Below are positions 44,096 through 51,367 of a stretch of 64,000 nt of DNA, piece after piece; the stretch's first letter is position 1, and every line of letters begins with the position of its first letter. This DNA comes from Flavobacteriaceae bacterium NBU2977 (lineage in GTDB: Bacteria > Bacteroidota > Bacteroidia > Flavobacteriales > Flavobacteriaceae). The DNA is taken from assembly GCA_019931105.1 (NCBI GenBank), contig JAIOUW010000002.1:744001-808000 (forward strand), in the 5' to 3' direction. Made by a program: the position numbers and the translations under genes. The notes beneath the pieces are model-generated. The model saw only the letters and a program-made list of their open reading frames with translations, was not told the origin of the DNA and did not search any database.

Positions 44096-44641
44096 ATGAG
44101 AGAAATAGAGAGCATATGGTTAGAAACAGGCTATAAGCATTTTGCTTTTGAAGGACCAAGGGGGCTTAAGATAGAACGATTATCTAAAGAAGTGGGAAAG
44201 AATAAATCTTCCTTTTATCATTTGTTTGCTGACTTAGAAATTTTCACAAAACACTTATTGGACTTTCACTTAAGCCGAGCAAAAAATATTTCGACAAAAG
44301 AAGCAAAGGCAAAGAATGAAGAAGAGTTGATATCCATTATCATCGAACATAAAATTGACTTATTATTTAACCGTCAACTAAGAATTCACCGAGACAATCA
44401 AGAATTCAAAAACTGTTTGTCCCGAATAAATCAATTCTCAATTCAAGGACTATTACCTGTATGGAAGAATATCATCTGTTTATCAGAAAACAGTCCGCTA
44501 GCTAAAATGGTATTGCACCTTAGTTTGGAAAATTTTTACCTTCAAATCACCTACGAGACTTTGAACCGAGATTGGCTAAGAGAATACTTCTCGGATATTC
44601 GTAAAATGGTGTTTCTTTTCCAAAAATCAAAAGACCATTAA
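44096..44641 (+). CDS. TetR-family regulator
   Basis: A 181-residue helical regulator. The helix-turn-helix is in ERLSKEVGKNKSSFYHLFAD, the usual TetR recognition helix pattern ending in a Tyr/His and Phe. The rest is all-alpha, as in the TetR ligand domain. A perfect inverted repeat lies directly after its stop, upstream of the MBL lipoprotein gene, so it probably controls that gene and RsgA. Confidence 0.82.
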   Translation: MREIESIWLETGYKHFAFEGPRGLKIERLSKEVGKNKSSFYHLFADLEIFTKHLLDFHLSRAKNISTKEAKAKNEEELISIIIEHKIDLLFNRQLRIHRDNQEFKNCLSRINQFSIQGLLPVWKNIICLSENSPLAKMVLHLSLENFYLQITYETLNRDWLREYFSDIRKMVFLFQKSKDH

Positions 44642-44642
44642 G

Positions 44643-44660
44643 TTAGACGGAAGCGTCTAA
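44643..44660. promoter_or_regulatory. Candidate TetR operator TTAGACG-N4-CGTCTAA
   Basis: A perfect 7-base inverted repeat separated by GAAG begins 2 bases after the TetR stop. It ends 20 bases before a TAACTTTG element at 44681-44688 (exact TAnnTTTG). A repressor bound here would block the promoter of the MBL-fold gene. It is also GC-richer than its surroundings. Confidence 0.6.
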
Positions 44661-44706
44661 AGTTTGACATTTCGGATATTTAACTTTGTAAAATATTCCA
44701 TTACAA

Positions 44707-45501
44707 ATGCGGACAAACAGATTACATTTTCTAATGCTCTGCTTGGTTTTGTTAATTAATCAAGGTTGTACCATGGTAAAAGTAAAAATAAGCGAAAAAA
44801 GAAATCCAATACCTCAAAAGGTAACTATTGAAGAAAAAACAACCTTAACAACTTGGGGAGCAATCAAGGTGAACAAGTCACACTTTTTTCCATCGAGTTT
44901 TCAGCTGAAAATTGATGATAAGGTTATTTACATTGATCCAGTCGGAATTGAGAATGCAGAGCAAGCAGATTATATTTTAATAACTCATGCTCATCCAGAC
45001 CATTTCTCTTTAAAGGATATTAAAAACCTTTTAAAGAATGAAACAAAGATGATTTGTTCAAAAGGAGTTTCAAAAAAATTGGGAGATGTTAAAGACAAAG
45101 TGCAAGTCGTAAGGCCCAATCAGCAATTGCAATTTGAAGAGTTTAGCATCGGGACAACTTTTGCGTACAATACAAAATCCGTTTTTTTATGGATTAAAGC
45201 ACACCCTAAATCGAAAGAAAATGTAGGCTATGTGATTACATTAAAAAATGGCTTAAAAGTTTACCATACAGGAGATACGGACTATATTTCTGAAATGGAA
45301 CAACTAAGCGGTATTGATGTCGCTCTGGTTCCAATCGGAGGAGATAATCTAACGATGAATGCAGAAGAGGCTGCTAAGATGGTGAATATAATTCGACCCA
45401 AAATTACTATTCCGATGCATTATGAAATCAAAAATGTAGAAGAATTGAATCGATTTGAGACTTTAGTAAACGAAAGAACCAAAATCATTAAATTAAACTA
45501 G
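44707..45501 (+). CDS. MBL-fold metallo-hydrolase lipoprotein
   Basis: A 264-residue protein with a lipoprotein signal (LLINQGC, Cys 21). The metallo-beta-lactamase motif HAHPDH is clear (ILITHAHPDHFSL), followed by HTGDTDY and a later IPMHYE (His). These match UlaG-like hydrolases. The lipid anchor puts it in the periplasm or outer membrane. It starts 26 bases after the start of a candidate promoter with an upstream operator, and is followed 12 bases later by RsgA, so the two are probably one operon under the TetR protein. Confidence 0.87.
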   Translation: MRTNRLHFLMLCLVLLINQGCTMVKVKISEKRNPIPQKVTIEEKTTLTTWGAIKVNKSHFFPSSFQLKIDDKVIYIDPVGIENAEQADYILITHAHPDHFSLKDIKNLLKNETKMICSKGVSKKLGDVKDKVQVVRPNQQLQFEEFSIGTTFAYNTKSVFLWIKAHPKSKENVGYVITLKNGLKVYHTGDTDYISEMEQLSGIDVALVPIGGDNLTMNAEEAAKMVNIIRPKITIPMHYEIKNVEELNRFETLVNERTKIIKLN

Positions 45502-45512
45502 GAAAGTCAATT

Positions 45513-46598
45513 ATGAATACCACGGTAAATATGACACTTCAAGATTTAGGATATAATAATTATTTCGAAAAGTTAAGAATCGATAATAACCTCAAAGACT
45601 TTGAAATTGGACGTGTAATTTCCGAGCAAAAGGAAAGGTATATTGTTAAAAGTGAAAAAGGTGAATTTGAAGCGGAAATTACAGGAAATTTGAGATTTTC
45701 CGCCAAGAGTCGTAAAGATTTTCCGGCCGTTGGAGATTGGGTTTCTTTGATTTATCATGAAACAGATTTTGCTGTTATTAATAGCATTTTACCCAGAATT
45801 TCAACGCTTTCGAGACAAGCCGTGAACAAGTTTGGTGAGCTGCAAATAATTGCCAGCAATATCGATTATGGATTAATTGTACAATCGGTAAATAGAGATT
45901 TTAACATCAACCGACTGGAACGATATTTAACGCTTTGCTACACTTCCAGGATTGAGCCAATAATCGTTATTACCAAAACGGACTTAACGGACGAAGAGAA
46001 CCTGAATGACTTGCTCAACAAAATAAAAATCAGAGTTAAAAATGTTCCGCTTATCCCTGTAAGTAATGAAACAAAGGAAGGAATAGATAAATTGAAAAAA
46101 CTTCTCTATAAAGGAAAGACATATTGTCTTCTTGGTTCATCAGGTGTGGGGAAATCATCCCTGATTAACAGTTTGATTGGAGAAAGTCGAATGAAAACGG
46201 CCAACATTAGCCAAAGTATTGATAGAGGTAAACACGTTACAACTCGTCGTGAATTAATTCCGATGATAAATGGAGCCATACTTATTGACAATCCGGGAAT
46301 GCGAGAAGTGGGCATTACAGATAGTTCACTAGGAATAGAAAGTACATTTGAAAAAATATACGACTTGGCACAAAGCTGCAAGTTTTCAGATTGCACCCAC
46401 ACTTCTGAAATTGGTTGCGCGGTTCAACTAGCGATAGATAATGGACAGATTGAGAAATCGCATTTCGAGAACTTTTTGAAAATGGAACGTGAGAAAGAAC
46501 ATTATGAATCAGCTGTAGCCGAAAAGCGTAGAAAGGACAAAGATTTTGGGAAAATGATAAAACATTATAAGAAAACAAAAAAATCAAACAATTTCTAG
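45513..46598 (+). CDS. rsgA: RsgA-type circularly permuted GTPase (extra copy on a cassette)
   Basis: A 361-residue protein with an OB domain (about 30-100), then the permuted GTPase order: G4 as TKTD (IVITKTDLTD), G1 as GSSGVGKSSL, G3 as DNPGMRE, and the zinc cluster CKFSDCTHTSEIGC at about 300. RsgA releases factors from the maturing 30S subunit. Being in a variable unit, this is likely a second copy of the housekeeping gene, as in other bacteria with RsgA paralogues; that cannot be checked here. The unit's end GCACAAC begins at the base after its stop. Confidence 0.92.
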   Translation: MNTTVNMTLQDLGYNNYFEKLRIDNNLKDFEIGRVISEQKERYIVKSEKGEFEAEITGNLRFSAKSRKDFPAVGDWVSLIYHETDFAVINSILPRISTLSRQAVNKFGELQIIASNIDYGLIVQSVNRDFNINRLERYLTLCYTSRIEPIIVITKTDLTDEENLNDLLNKIKIRVKNVPLIPVSNETKEGIDKLKKLLYKGKTYCLLGSSGVGKSSLINSLIGESRMKTANISQSIDRGKHVTTRRELIPMINGAILIDNPGMREVGITDSSLGIESTFEKIYDLAQSCKFSDCTHTSEIGCAVQLAIDNGQIEKSHFENFLKMEREKEHYESAVAEKRRKDKDFGKMIKHYKKTKKSNNF

Positions 46599-46850
46599 GC
46601 ACAACAAAGAACTGAGGTAAAAAAATAAGTTTCTTCTTTTAGCCGCTTTCGACACATAATTCTCATCGTAGGGCAGTTCAGGTTTTGTAATGGCGAATCA
46701 CTGTTTGCGTAGTTTGTTGGCCACCGCTATCAATGCATCTCAAAATAATCGTACTATCATTTCAAGTTCTATCTCTACACATCGCAAAGGAATTCAGTAT
46801 CATTTCATCTCACGGCAGAACTGCGTTTAATTACTCGGTCGGCCGTAAGC
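46599..46850. repeat. Cassette spacer 5 (degenerate)
   Basis: GCACAAC (46599-46605) is the exact complement of GTTGTGC (44033-44039) at the start of the three-gene unit. Only the far right end is recognisable otherwise: GCAGAACTGCGTTTAATTAC matches the right module for its first half, then decays (CTCGGTCGG in place of CTTCGGTTG). Confidence 0.55.
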
Positions 46851-46859
46851 TGACGAAAC

Positions 46860-47234
46860 TCACAGAACTTCAATTATTTCTCCTTTATTGTTGCCCAGTT
46901 CTATTCCCCAATTTGTAATAACTTCTATAACTGGAATTAAACTCAAACCAAAATCTGTTAATTCATACTGGACTCGAAATGGAGCTCTTTTACCAAAACT
47001 AAGCCGTGTAATTAGGCCATCTTCTTGTAACGATTTTAGCTGAATACTCAACATTTTTTCAGTTATATCAGGAATCAAACGTTTTAGTTCAGAAAAACGC
47101 AGAGTACCATGTCTTAAATACCATAAAACCACACATTTCCATTTTCCACCAATGTAGCTCATGGTAATGTCAGTTCCACAATGATAAACTCTATCATTTA
47201 TTTTATATGCCTTATGTTTTCCCTCTAAAATCAT
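46860..47234 (-). CDS. HxlR-family transcriptional regulator
   Basis: A 124-residue regulator. The winged helix is seen in GGKWKCVVLWYLRHGTLRFS, SELKRLIPDITEKMLSIQLK and ITRLSFGKRAPFRVQYELT, with a Cys in KCVV near the usual redox Cys of HxlR. These sense electrophiles or aldehydes. It faces away from the small membrane protein and GNAT genes and shares a 17-base palindrome with them. Confidence 0.88.
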   Translation of the reverse strand: MILEGKHKAYKINDRVYHCGTDITMSYIGGKWKCVVLWYLRHGTLRFSELKRLIPDITEKMLSIQLKSLQEDGLITRLSFGKRAPFRVQYELTDFGLSLIPVIEVITNWGIELGNNKGEIIEVL

Positions 47235-47294
47235 AACTATAAACTTTAACCTATCAATTTTAACAGTTATTGCATGGCAAAAATAATCAAAATA

Positions 47295-47311
47295 TTTTTA
47301 CACTGTAAAAA
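47295..47311. promoter_or_regulatory. Candidate HxlR operator TTTTTACA-C-TGTAAAAA
   Basis: A perfect 17-base palindrome (8-base arms, one central base) lies in the 86-base gap between the HxlR gene and the divergent small membrane-protein gene, 10 bases before the latter's ATG. Confidence 0.55.
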
Positions 47312-47320
47312 GTATAGTAT

Positions 47321-47563
47321 ATGTTAAAATCTATAACAATTGACATAATAGGTTACTCTGCTTTGGTAATAAATTTATATTCTATGTCGGTAAAAGGGGA
47401 ATATAAATTAAGACTAATTTCAGCTCTTGCCAATTTTATCTATATCATTTACGGAATACTATTAATTGCTTTCCCTATAATTATTGGTTGCTCTATAGCA
47501 GTAGTTCTCCATATTTACAGGCTGAAAAGTTTAAAAATAGATGATAATGATTTCAATAAATAA
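47321..47563 (+). CDS. Small membrane protein, YgjV/SemiSWEET-like
   Basis: An 80-residue protein with three hydrophobic segments (DIIGYSALVINLYSM, SALANFIYIIYGILLIAF, IGCSIAVVLHIYRL). The layout of a three-helix half-transporter resembles YgjV or SemiSWEET proteins, but no decisive motif is seen. It overlaps the GNAT gene by 23 bases. Confidence 0.55.
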   Translation: MLKSITIDIIGYSALVINLYSMSVKGEYKLRLISALANFIYIIYGILLIAFPIIIGCSIAVVLHIYRLKSLKIDDNDFNK

Positions 47564-48062
47564 AGCTCATTTTAAAGATGCAAAAATTTTGGCTCTTTTA
47601 GGTACAGTAACTTATACTGAATCTCACGGTCATTTTATTGACAACGAAAAAGACCTAATGAAATACAATGAAAGTGCTTTTTCAGTTTTGCAAACTAAAA
47701 AAGAGATAAGCGATACGAAAAACATCTTTTTCATTATTAGTAAAGATGATTTGCCTATTGGCTACGCAAAACTGGTTTTTAATTCTTCCCATAAAAATGT
47801 TGACTCACAGAATAGTTGTCAGTTAGAACGAATTTATATTTTAAATGATTTTATCCCACTAAAAGTTGGACAACAATTTTTAACCTTTCTTGAGAGGAAA
47901 GCCAAAGAATTTAAAGCAAATTCTATATGGCTTTCGGTCCATAGGAATAATATTAGAGCCATTAAATTCTATCAACGAAATGAATACAAGGATGTTGGTA
48001 AATCAACTTTTTTTGTCAATGGCAAAGAATATGAAAATGAGGTATTCTCAAAAGAAATATAA
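47541..48062 (+). CDS. GNAT-family N-acetyltransferase
   Basis: A 173-residue acetyltransferase. Strand beta-4 is IGYAKLVFNS, motif A is in LERIYILNDFIPLKVGQQFL (acetyl-CoA loop weak, PLKVGQ instead of RGxGxG), and the end is NNIRAIKFYQRNEYKDVG, the standard motif B. It starts inside the previous frame. Substrate is unknown; amine or amino-acid acetylation is likely. Confidence 0.8.
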   Translation: MIMISINKAHFKDAKILALLGTVTYTESHGHFIDNEKDLMKYNESAFSVLQTKKEISDTKNIFFIISKDDLPIGYAKLVFNSSHKNVDSQNSCQLERIYILNDFIPLKVGQQFLTFLERKAKEFKANSIWLSVHRNNIRAIKFYQRNEYKDVGKSTFFVNGKEYENEVFSKEI

Positions 48063-48066
48063 AAAC

Positions 48067-48622
48067 TCACGAACAAAAACTAACATCTAAAGATGAATTA
48101 ACCAACCCAATCAAGGATAAAGGAATTAAAACTTGGGAAGAAGCCATTGAATTTGTAAGATGCTTACCATTTGGGCGAAACTCTAATCGAACAGATTTTA
48201 AATTAGTCATTTCAGAACAAAAAGGAAGTTGTAGTTCTAAACATGCAATGCTAAGAAAACTAGCAGAATTAAATGATATTCCAAACATAAAACTCATTCC
48301 TGGAATGTATCGAATGAATGAAACAAACACGCCAAAAGTTGGAAATGTGTTAGCTATAAATAAGCTGGATTTTATTCCAGAGGCACATTGCTACTTAAAT
48401 ATTGAGAAAAAAGAATTGATGTAACAACTTCTGAAAGCAATTTCAGCAAACTTGAAAATGATATCATTGAGAACTTGAAATTCAACCAGAACAAGTTGCT
48501 AAATTTAAGGTTAATTTCCACAAAGAGTTTATTAAAGACTGGATAAAAAAGACCAACTCAAAATTAGAATTTACTCAGCTTTGGACTATCAGAGAAAAAT
48601 GTATAAAAAGTTTAACACAATA
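48067..48622 (+). pseudogene. Broken hypothetical gene of about 180 codons
   Basis: Three frames join to make one conserved-looking protein: EQKLTSKDELTNPIKDKGI and continuing to NIEKKELM in one frame, DVTTSESNFSKLEND in the next, and LEIQPEQVAKFKVNFHKEF through the final CIKSLTQ in a third, with a stop at 48620-48622. The start codon is missing: the frame is open only from a stop just downstream of the GNAT gene. Two indels (near 48418 and 48475) break the chain. I do not recognise the family; GSCSSKHAMLRKLAELN is distinctive. It may be mutated or the reads may contain errors. Confidence 0.6.
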
Positions 48623-48624
48623 AA

Positions 48625-49077
48625 ATGGAATTAAGCCCAGAAATTAAGAAGTACATCAATAAGAGTGTGTTATGTTGGCTTGCAACAGCTTCCCCTGATA
48701 ATGTCCCTAATGTTTCTCCAAAAGAAATTTTTAATTATTACGATACAGACAAAATCATTGTTGCCAATATCGCTTCGCCTCAAACTGTCAGGAATATCAA
48801 GGAGAACAAAAATGTGTGTGTCAGTTTCATTGACATCTTGTTACAAAAAGGATTTCAAATCAAAGGAAAAGCTAGAATAATTACAAAAGTCGATTCTGAC
48901 TTCTTGGAAATGGAAAAAATTTTAACTGAAATGACAGGAGGCGATTTTCCTTTTACTACGATCACGGAAATTACAGTAGAAAAGACTAAACCCATTCTTG
49001 CACCAAAATATGTGCTTTATCCAGAAACAACTGAACAAGAGCAAATAGCAAGTGCTAAAAAGGCCTATGAAATTTAG
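48625..49077 (+). CDS. Pyridoxamine 5'-phosphate oxidase-like flavin-binding protein
   Basis: A 150-residue split-barrel protein. Typical strands are VLCWLATASPDNVPNVSPKE, DKIIVANIASPQTVRNIKEN and VCVSFIDILLQKGFQIKGKA. These proteins bind FMN or heme-like cofactors and reduce small compounds or act in detoxification. The gene starts 2 bases after the broken gene's stop, and the next gene overlaps its end. Confidence 0.82.
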   Translation: MELSPEIKKYINKSVLCWLATASPDNVPNVSPKEIFNYYDTDKIIVANIASPQTVRNIKENKNVCVSFIDILLQKGFQIKGKARIITKVDSDFLEMEKILTEMTGGDFPFTTITEITVEKTKPILAPKYVLYPETTEQEQIASAKKAYEI

Positions 49078-49456
49078 AACTAAACAAGAATTAAACCCAG
49101 AAAAAATGAGTGAAAATGTTCTTTTGAAAGAAAATCCAAAAATTGAAATTCAATTTTTGAAGAATGTATTTCAAATCATTGATGAAAAGACAATTCAAAA
49201 TACTGGTATTTATAACTATAGTGATTTAGAATATGTGGAATTAAATAAAATTTGGTTTCCAAAACTAGCAAAATGGTTACGAATAATTACTTGGATCTTT
49301 AATGGTGTTCCTTATTTTCCGGATCAGAAGTCTTATAAAAAAGCTAACGTTATTATTCACCTCAAAAAAGAAAATATTGGTATTTGGCTAACCAATTCTT
49401 GTATGGTGACACAAGCAAAAAAGATAAAGAATCTATTGGATAATAAAAGATTGTAA
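49067..49456 (+). CDS. Hypothetical protein, possibly PH-like
   Basis: A 129-residue protein; I start at 49067 (MKFRTKQELNPEKM), where ATG overlaps the end of the previous gene. A mixed alpha/beta chain with no signal peptide and a tryptophan-rich region (WFPKLAKWLRIITWIFNGVP). It might be a small bacterial PH-type fold, but I do not recognise it. The gap to the next GNAT gene is 1 base, so all of these may be one transcript. Confidence 0.6.
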   Translation: MKFRTKQELNPEKMSENVLLKENPKIEIQFLKNVFQIIDEKTIQNTGIYNYSDLEYVELNKIWFPKLAKWLRIITWIFNGVPYFPDQKSYKKANVIIHLKKENIGIWLTNSCMVTQAKKIKNLLDNKRL

Positions 49457-49457
49457 A

Positions 49458-49913
49458 ATGATGACCTTTAGAGAAGCAACAAGAAATGATATCCCAAAAA
49501 TAGTAGAACTACTTACTGATGATAAACTTGGAAAAATAAGAGAGAATTATCAAATACCATTACCAGTTGAATATCTAAACGCTTTTGAAAATATAGCTGC
49601 CGACCAAAATCAAGAACTCGTTGTTGTAGAAAACGAAAACTCTGAAATTATTGGAACTTTACAGTTATCTTTCATCCAATATCTAACTTATCGTGGTGGT
49701 ATAAGAGCACAAATCGAAGCTGTCAGAATCAGAAAAGACCAAAGAGGACTTGGCATTGGAAAAACAATGTTTGAATGTGCAATTAATAGGGCAAAAGAGA
49801 GGAATGCCCATTTATTGCAATTGACAAGTGACAAACAACGGCTGAAAGCAATTAAATTCTACGAAAATTTAGGATTTAAAGCAACCCACGAGGGAATGAA
49901 AATGCACTTCTAA
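49458..49913 (+). CDS. GNAT-family N-acetyltransferase
   Basis: A 151-residue acetyltransferase with a full motif A: IEAVRIRKDQRGLGIGKTMF (QRGLGIG pyrophosphate loop), then QLTSDKQRLKAIKFYENLGF (motif B). The start MTFREATRNDIPKIVELL is typical. Substrate unknown. It closes the third gene pair of this multi-gene stretch. Confidence 0.88.
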   Translation: MMTFREATRNDIPKIVELLTDDKLGKIRENYQIPLPVEYLNAFENIAADQNQELVVVENENSEIIGTLQLSFIQYLTYRGGIRAQIEAVRIRKDQRGLGIGKTMFECAINRAKERNAHLLQLTSDKQRLKAIKFYENLGFKATHEGMKMHF

Positions 49914-49989
49914 TTAGAAAGCCAGTTACCAATAAAAACAAAAAAGAAGAGGTTTAAGCACTTAGTTTAGGATGAATTTTTTAAACTTA

Positions 49990-50183
49990 GCTACTGTTGT
50001 AAATCGAAAAGTCAGTGTTTAAAAATCCGCTACTTTCTTATAAAAAAACCGAATTGCCATATAACACTCACATGGGATCCTCGCCACCGACCGGCGTCTA
50101 ACCTAAACGACGAATCGCCGAACAATAGTTGCCCGATTTCACTATATTTCGTTAAAATTCGCAGAACTGCGTTTGGCCCTTCA
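49990..50183. repeat. Cassette spacer 6 (type 2 left module, full right module)
   Basis: The type 2 left module is CCGAATTGCCATATAACACT and the stem TCGCCACCGACCGGCG (50049-50098 region). The right module is complete (GTTGCCCGATTTCACTATA, GCAGAACTGCGTTTGGCCC) and ends CAGTTG at 50183-50187. The left end is estimated by comparison with spacer 8; no inverted partner was found. Confidence 0.6.
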
Positions 50184-50235
50184 GTTGGCAATAATATAAA
50201 CTATGTCTCTTAACGAACATTGATAATTGAATTAA

Positions 50236-51198
50236 ATGAACAAACTACTACTATTATTATTGAGTCTGTCAATTCTGAGTTGCGGAGATAATAAATCGAG
50301 CGACAAAAAAAAAGACACAAATACTTCTACTGGTATAAATTGGATTTCATTTAAATGGATTGGAGGCGAGCAAGGAGGTGAATATTATGATAAGCTGGGA
50401 ATGGAAGTTCCACTCGTCATAAATGACTCTGTGAAATGCTATGCACAATTTGATTTAGGGGCTAATACTAATATGCTTTATGAGTCAACTCTAGAAAAGC
50501 ATACTCAAATTAACCGAGATTTTATTATTGATACTGTCGATACGGAAGATTATTATTACTGGTTGCGTAATCCTAATATCAAAATAGGAAATAAAATAAG
50601 TGCAGTTAAGGATTGGATAGTTAGGAATGACTATGATGCCGAAGGTGTTATAGGAACAATTGGAGCAAAGGAATTTTCTGAACGTGCTTTAATAATTGAC
50701 TATGTTAACAATAGACTAGCAAGCCTAGATTCTATTCCTTCAGAATATGCAAAGAATTTCGATTTTTTTGATTTTACCATAAGAAATAACAAAGTCATTT
50801 TAAAGGTTTTGATTAACAACCAAGAATATGATGTGAATTTTGATACTGGATCGAGCATCACTCCTCTTTTGGTAAGCAATAAAATTTTGTTTGACGAATT
50901 GACGGATAAGAGCAAAGGAAACTATGACTTACATAAATTTCACTCTTGGGGTACTACTTATGACACTATCCCTGGAGCATACTCAAAAGATAACTTTATA
51001 ATCAATGGAAAAGATTTTGGAAAACAGATTATTTATTATTTAGATTCTGATTATCATCGAAACTTATTTATTGAGGATAATATTGATGGACTTTTAGGAT
51101 CTATTCTCTTTTTTAAGAGTGAAATTTTGATAGATTTTAAGAATAAAAAAATGGGAATAGAAGTTGCTAACATTGGTAACCGTTGCACAAGCCCCTGA
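50236..51198 (+). CDS. Aspartyl-protease-like lipoprotein (retropepsin fold)
   Basis: A 320-residue protein with a lipoprotein signal (LSILSC, Cys 16). Two retropepsin-like lobes have catalytic-type motifs: FDLGANT (residue about 73) and FDTGSS (about 205), like bacterial aspartyl proteases, although the first is DLG not DTG. The last 11 residues (ANIGNRCTSP) and the stop come from the spacer element, i.e. translation runs into it. Its unit starts at GTTGGCAA (50184) and ends at TTGCTAAC (51174). Confidence 0.75.
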   Translation: MNKLLLLLLSLSILSCGDNKSSDKKKDTNTSTGINWISFKWIGGEQGGEYYDKLGMEVPLVINDSVKCYAQFDLGANTNMLYESTLEKHTQINRDFIIDTVDTEDYYYWLRNPNIKIGNKISAVKDWIVRNDYDAEGVIGTIGAKEFSERALIIDYVNNRLASLDSIPSEYAKNFDFFDFTIRNNKVILKVLINNQEYDVNFDTGSSITPLLVSNKILFDELTDKSKGNYDLHKFHSWGTTYDTIPGAYSKDNFIINGKDFGKQIIYYLDSDYHRNLFIEDNIDGLLGSILFFKSEILIDFKNKKMGIEVANIGNRCTSP

Positions 51199-51340
51199 CC
51201 GACCATGGAACAGTTCGATATAAGCCCTTTTACGGGGCTTTTTATGGTTCGGTCAAAAACGAAACGACGAATTCCCGAACGATAGTTGCCCGATTTCACT
51301 ATATTACCGTAAAATGCGAAGAACTGCGTTTGGCCCTTCG
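51174..51340. repeat. Cassette spacer 7 (type 1, full right module)
   Basis: TTGCTAAC (51174-51181) pairs with GTTGGCAA (50184-50191) at 7 of 8 positions. It contains GGTAACCGTTGCACAAGCCC, the inverted repeat TGACCGACCA / TGGTTCGGTCA (one unpaired T), the hairpin AAGCCCTTTTACGGGGCTT, and the full right module up to CCCTTCG followed by GTTG. The upstream protein's stop (TGA 51196-51198) is inside it. Confidence 0.7.
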
Positions 51341-51367
51341 GTTGTAGCACATATAAAAGAACTAAAA

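Noticed and set aside
42204-50183. Inverted terminal partners for the OLD-like ATPase unit and for the HxlR-GNAT stretch
   Set aside because: I looked for them and found only short or gapped matches (for example TTGTGT near 42336 against ACACAA at 43855), too weak to accept. The HxlR-GNAT stretch may hold more than one unit.
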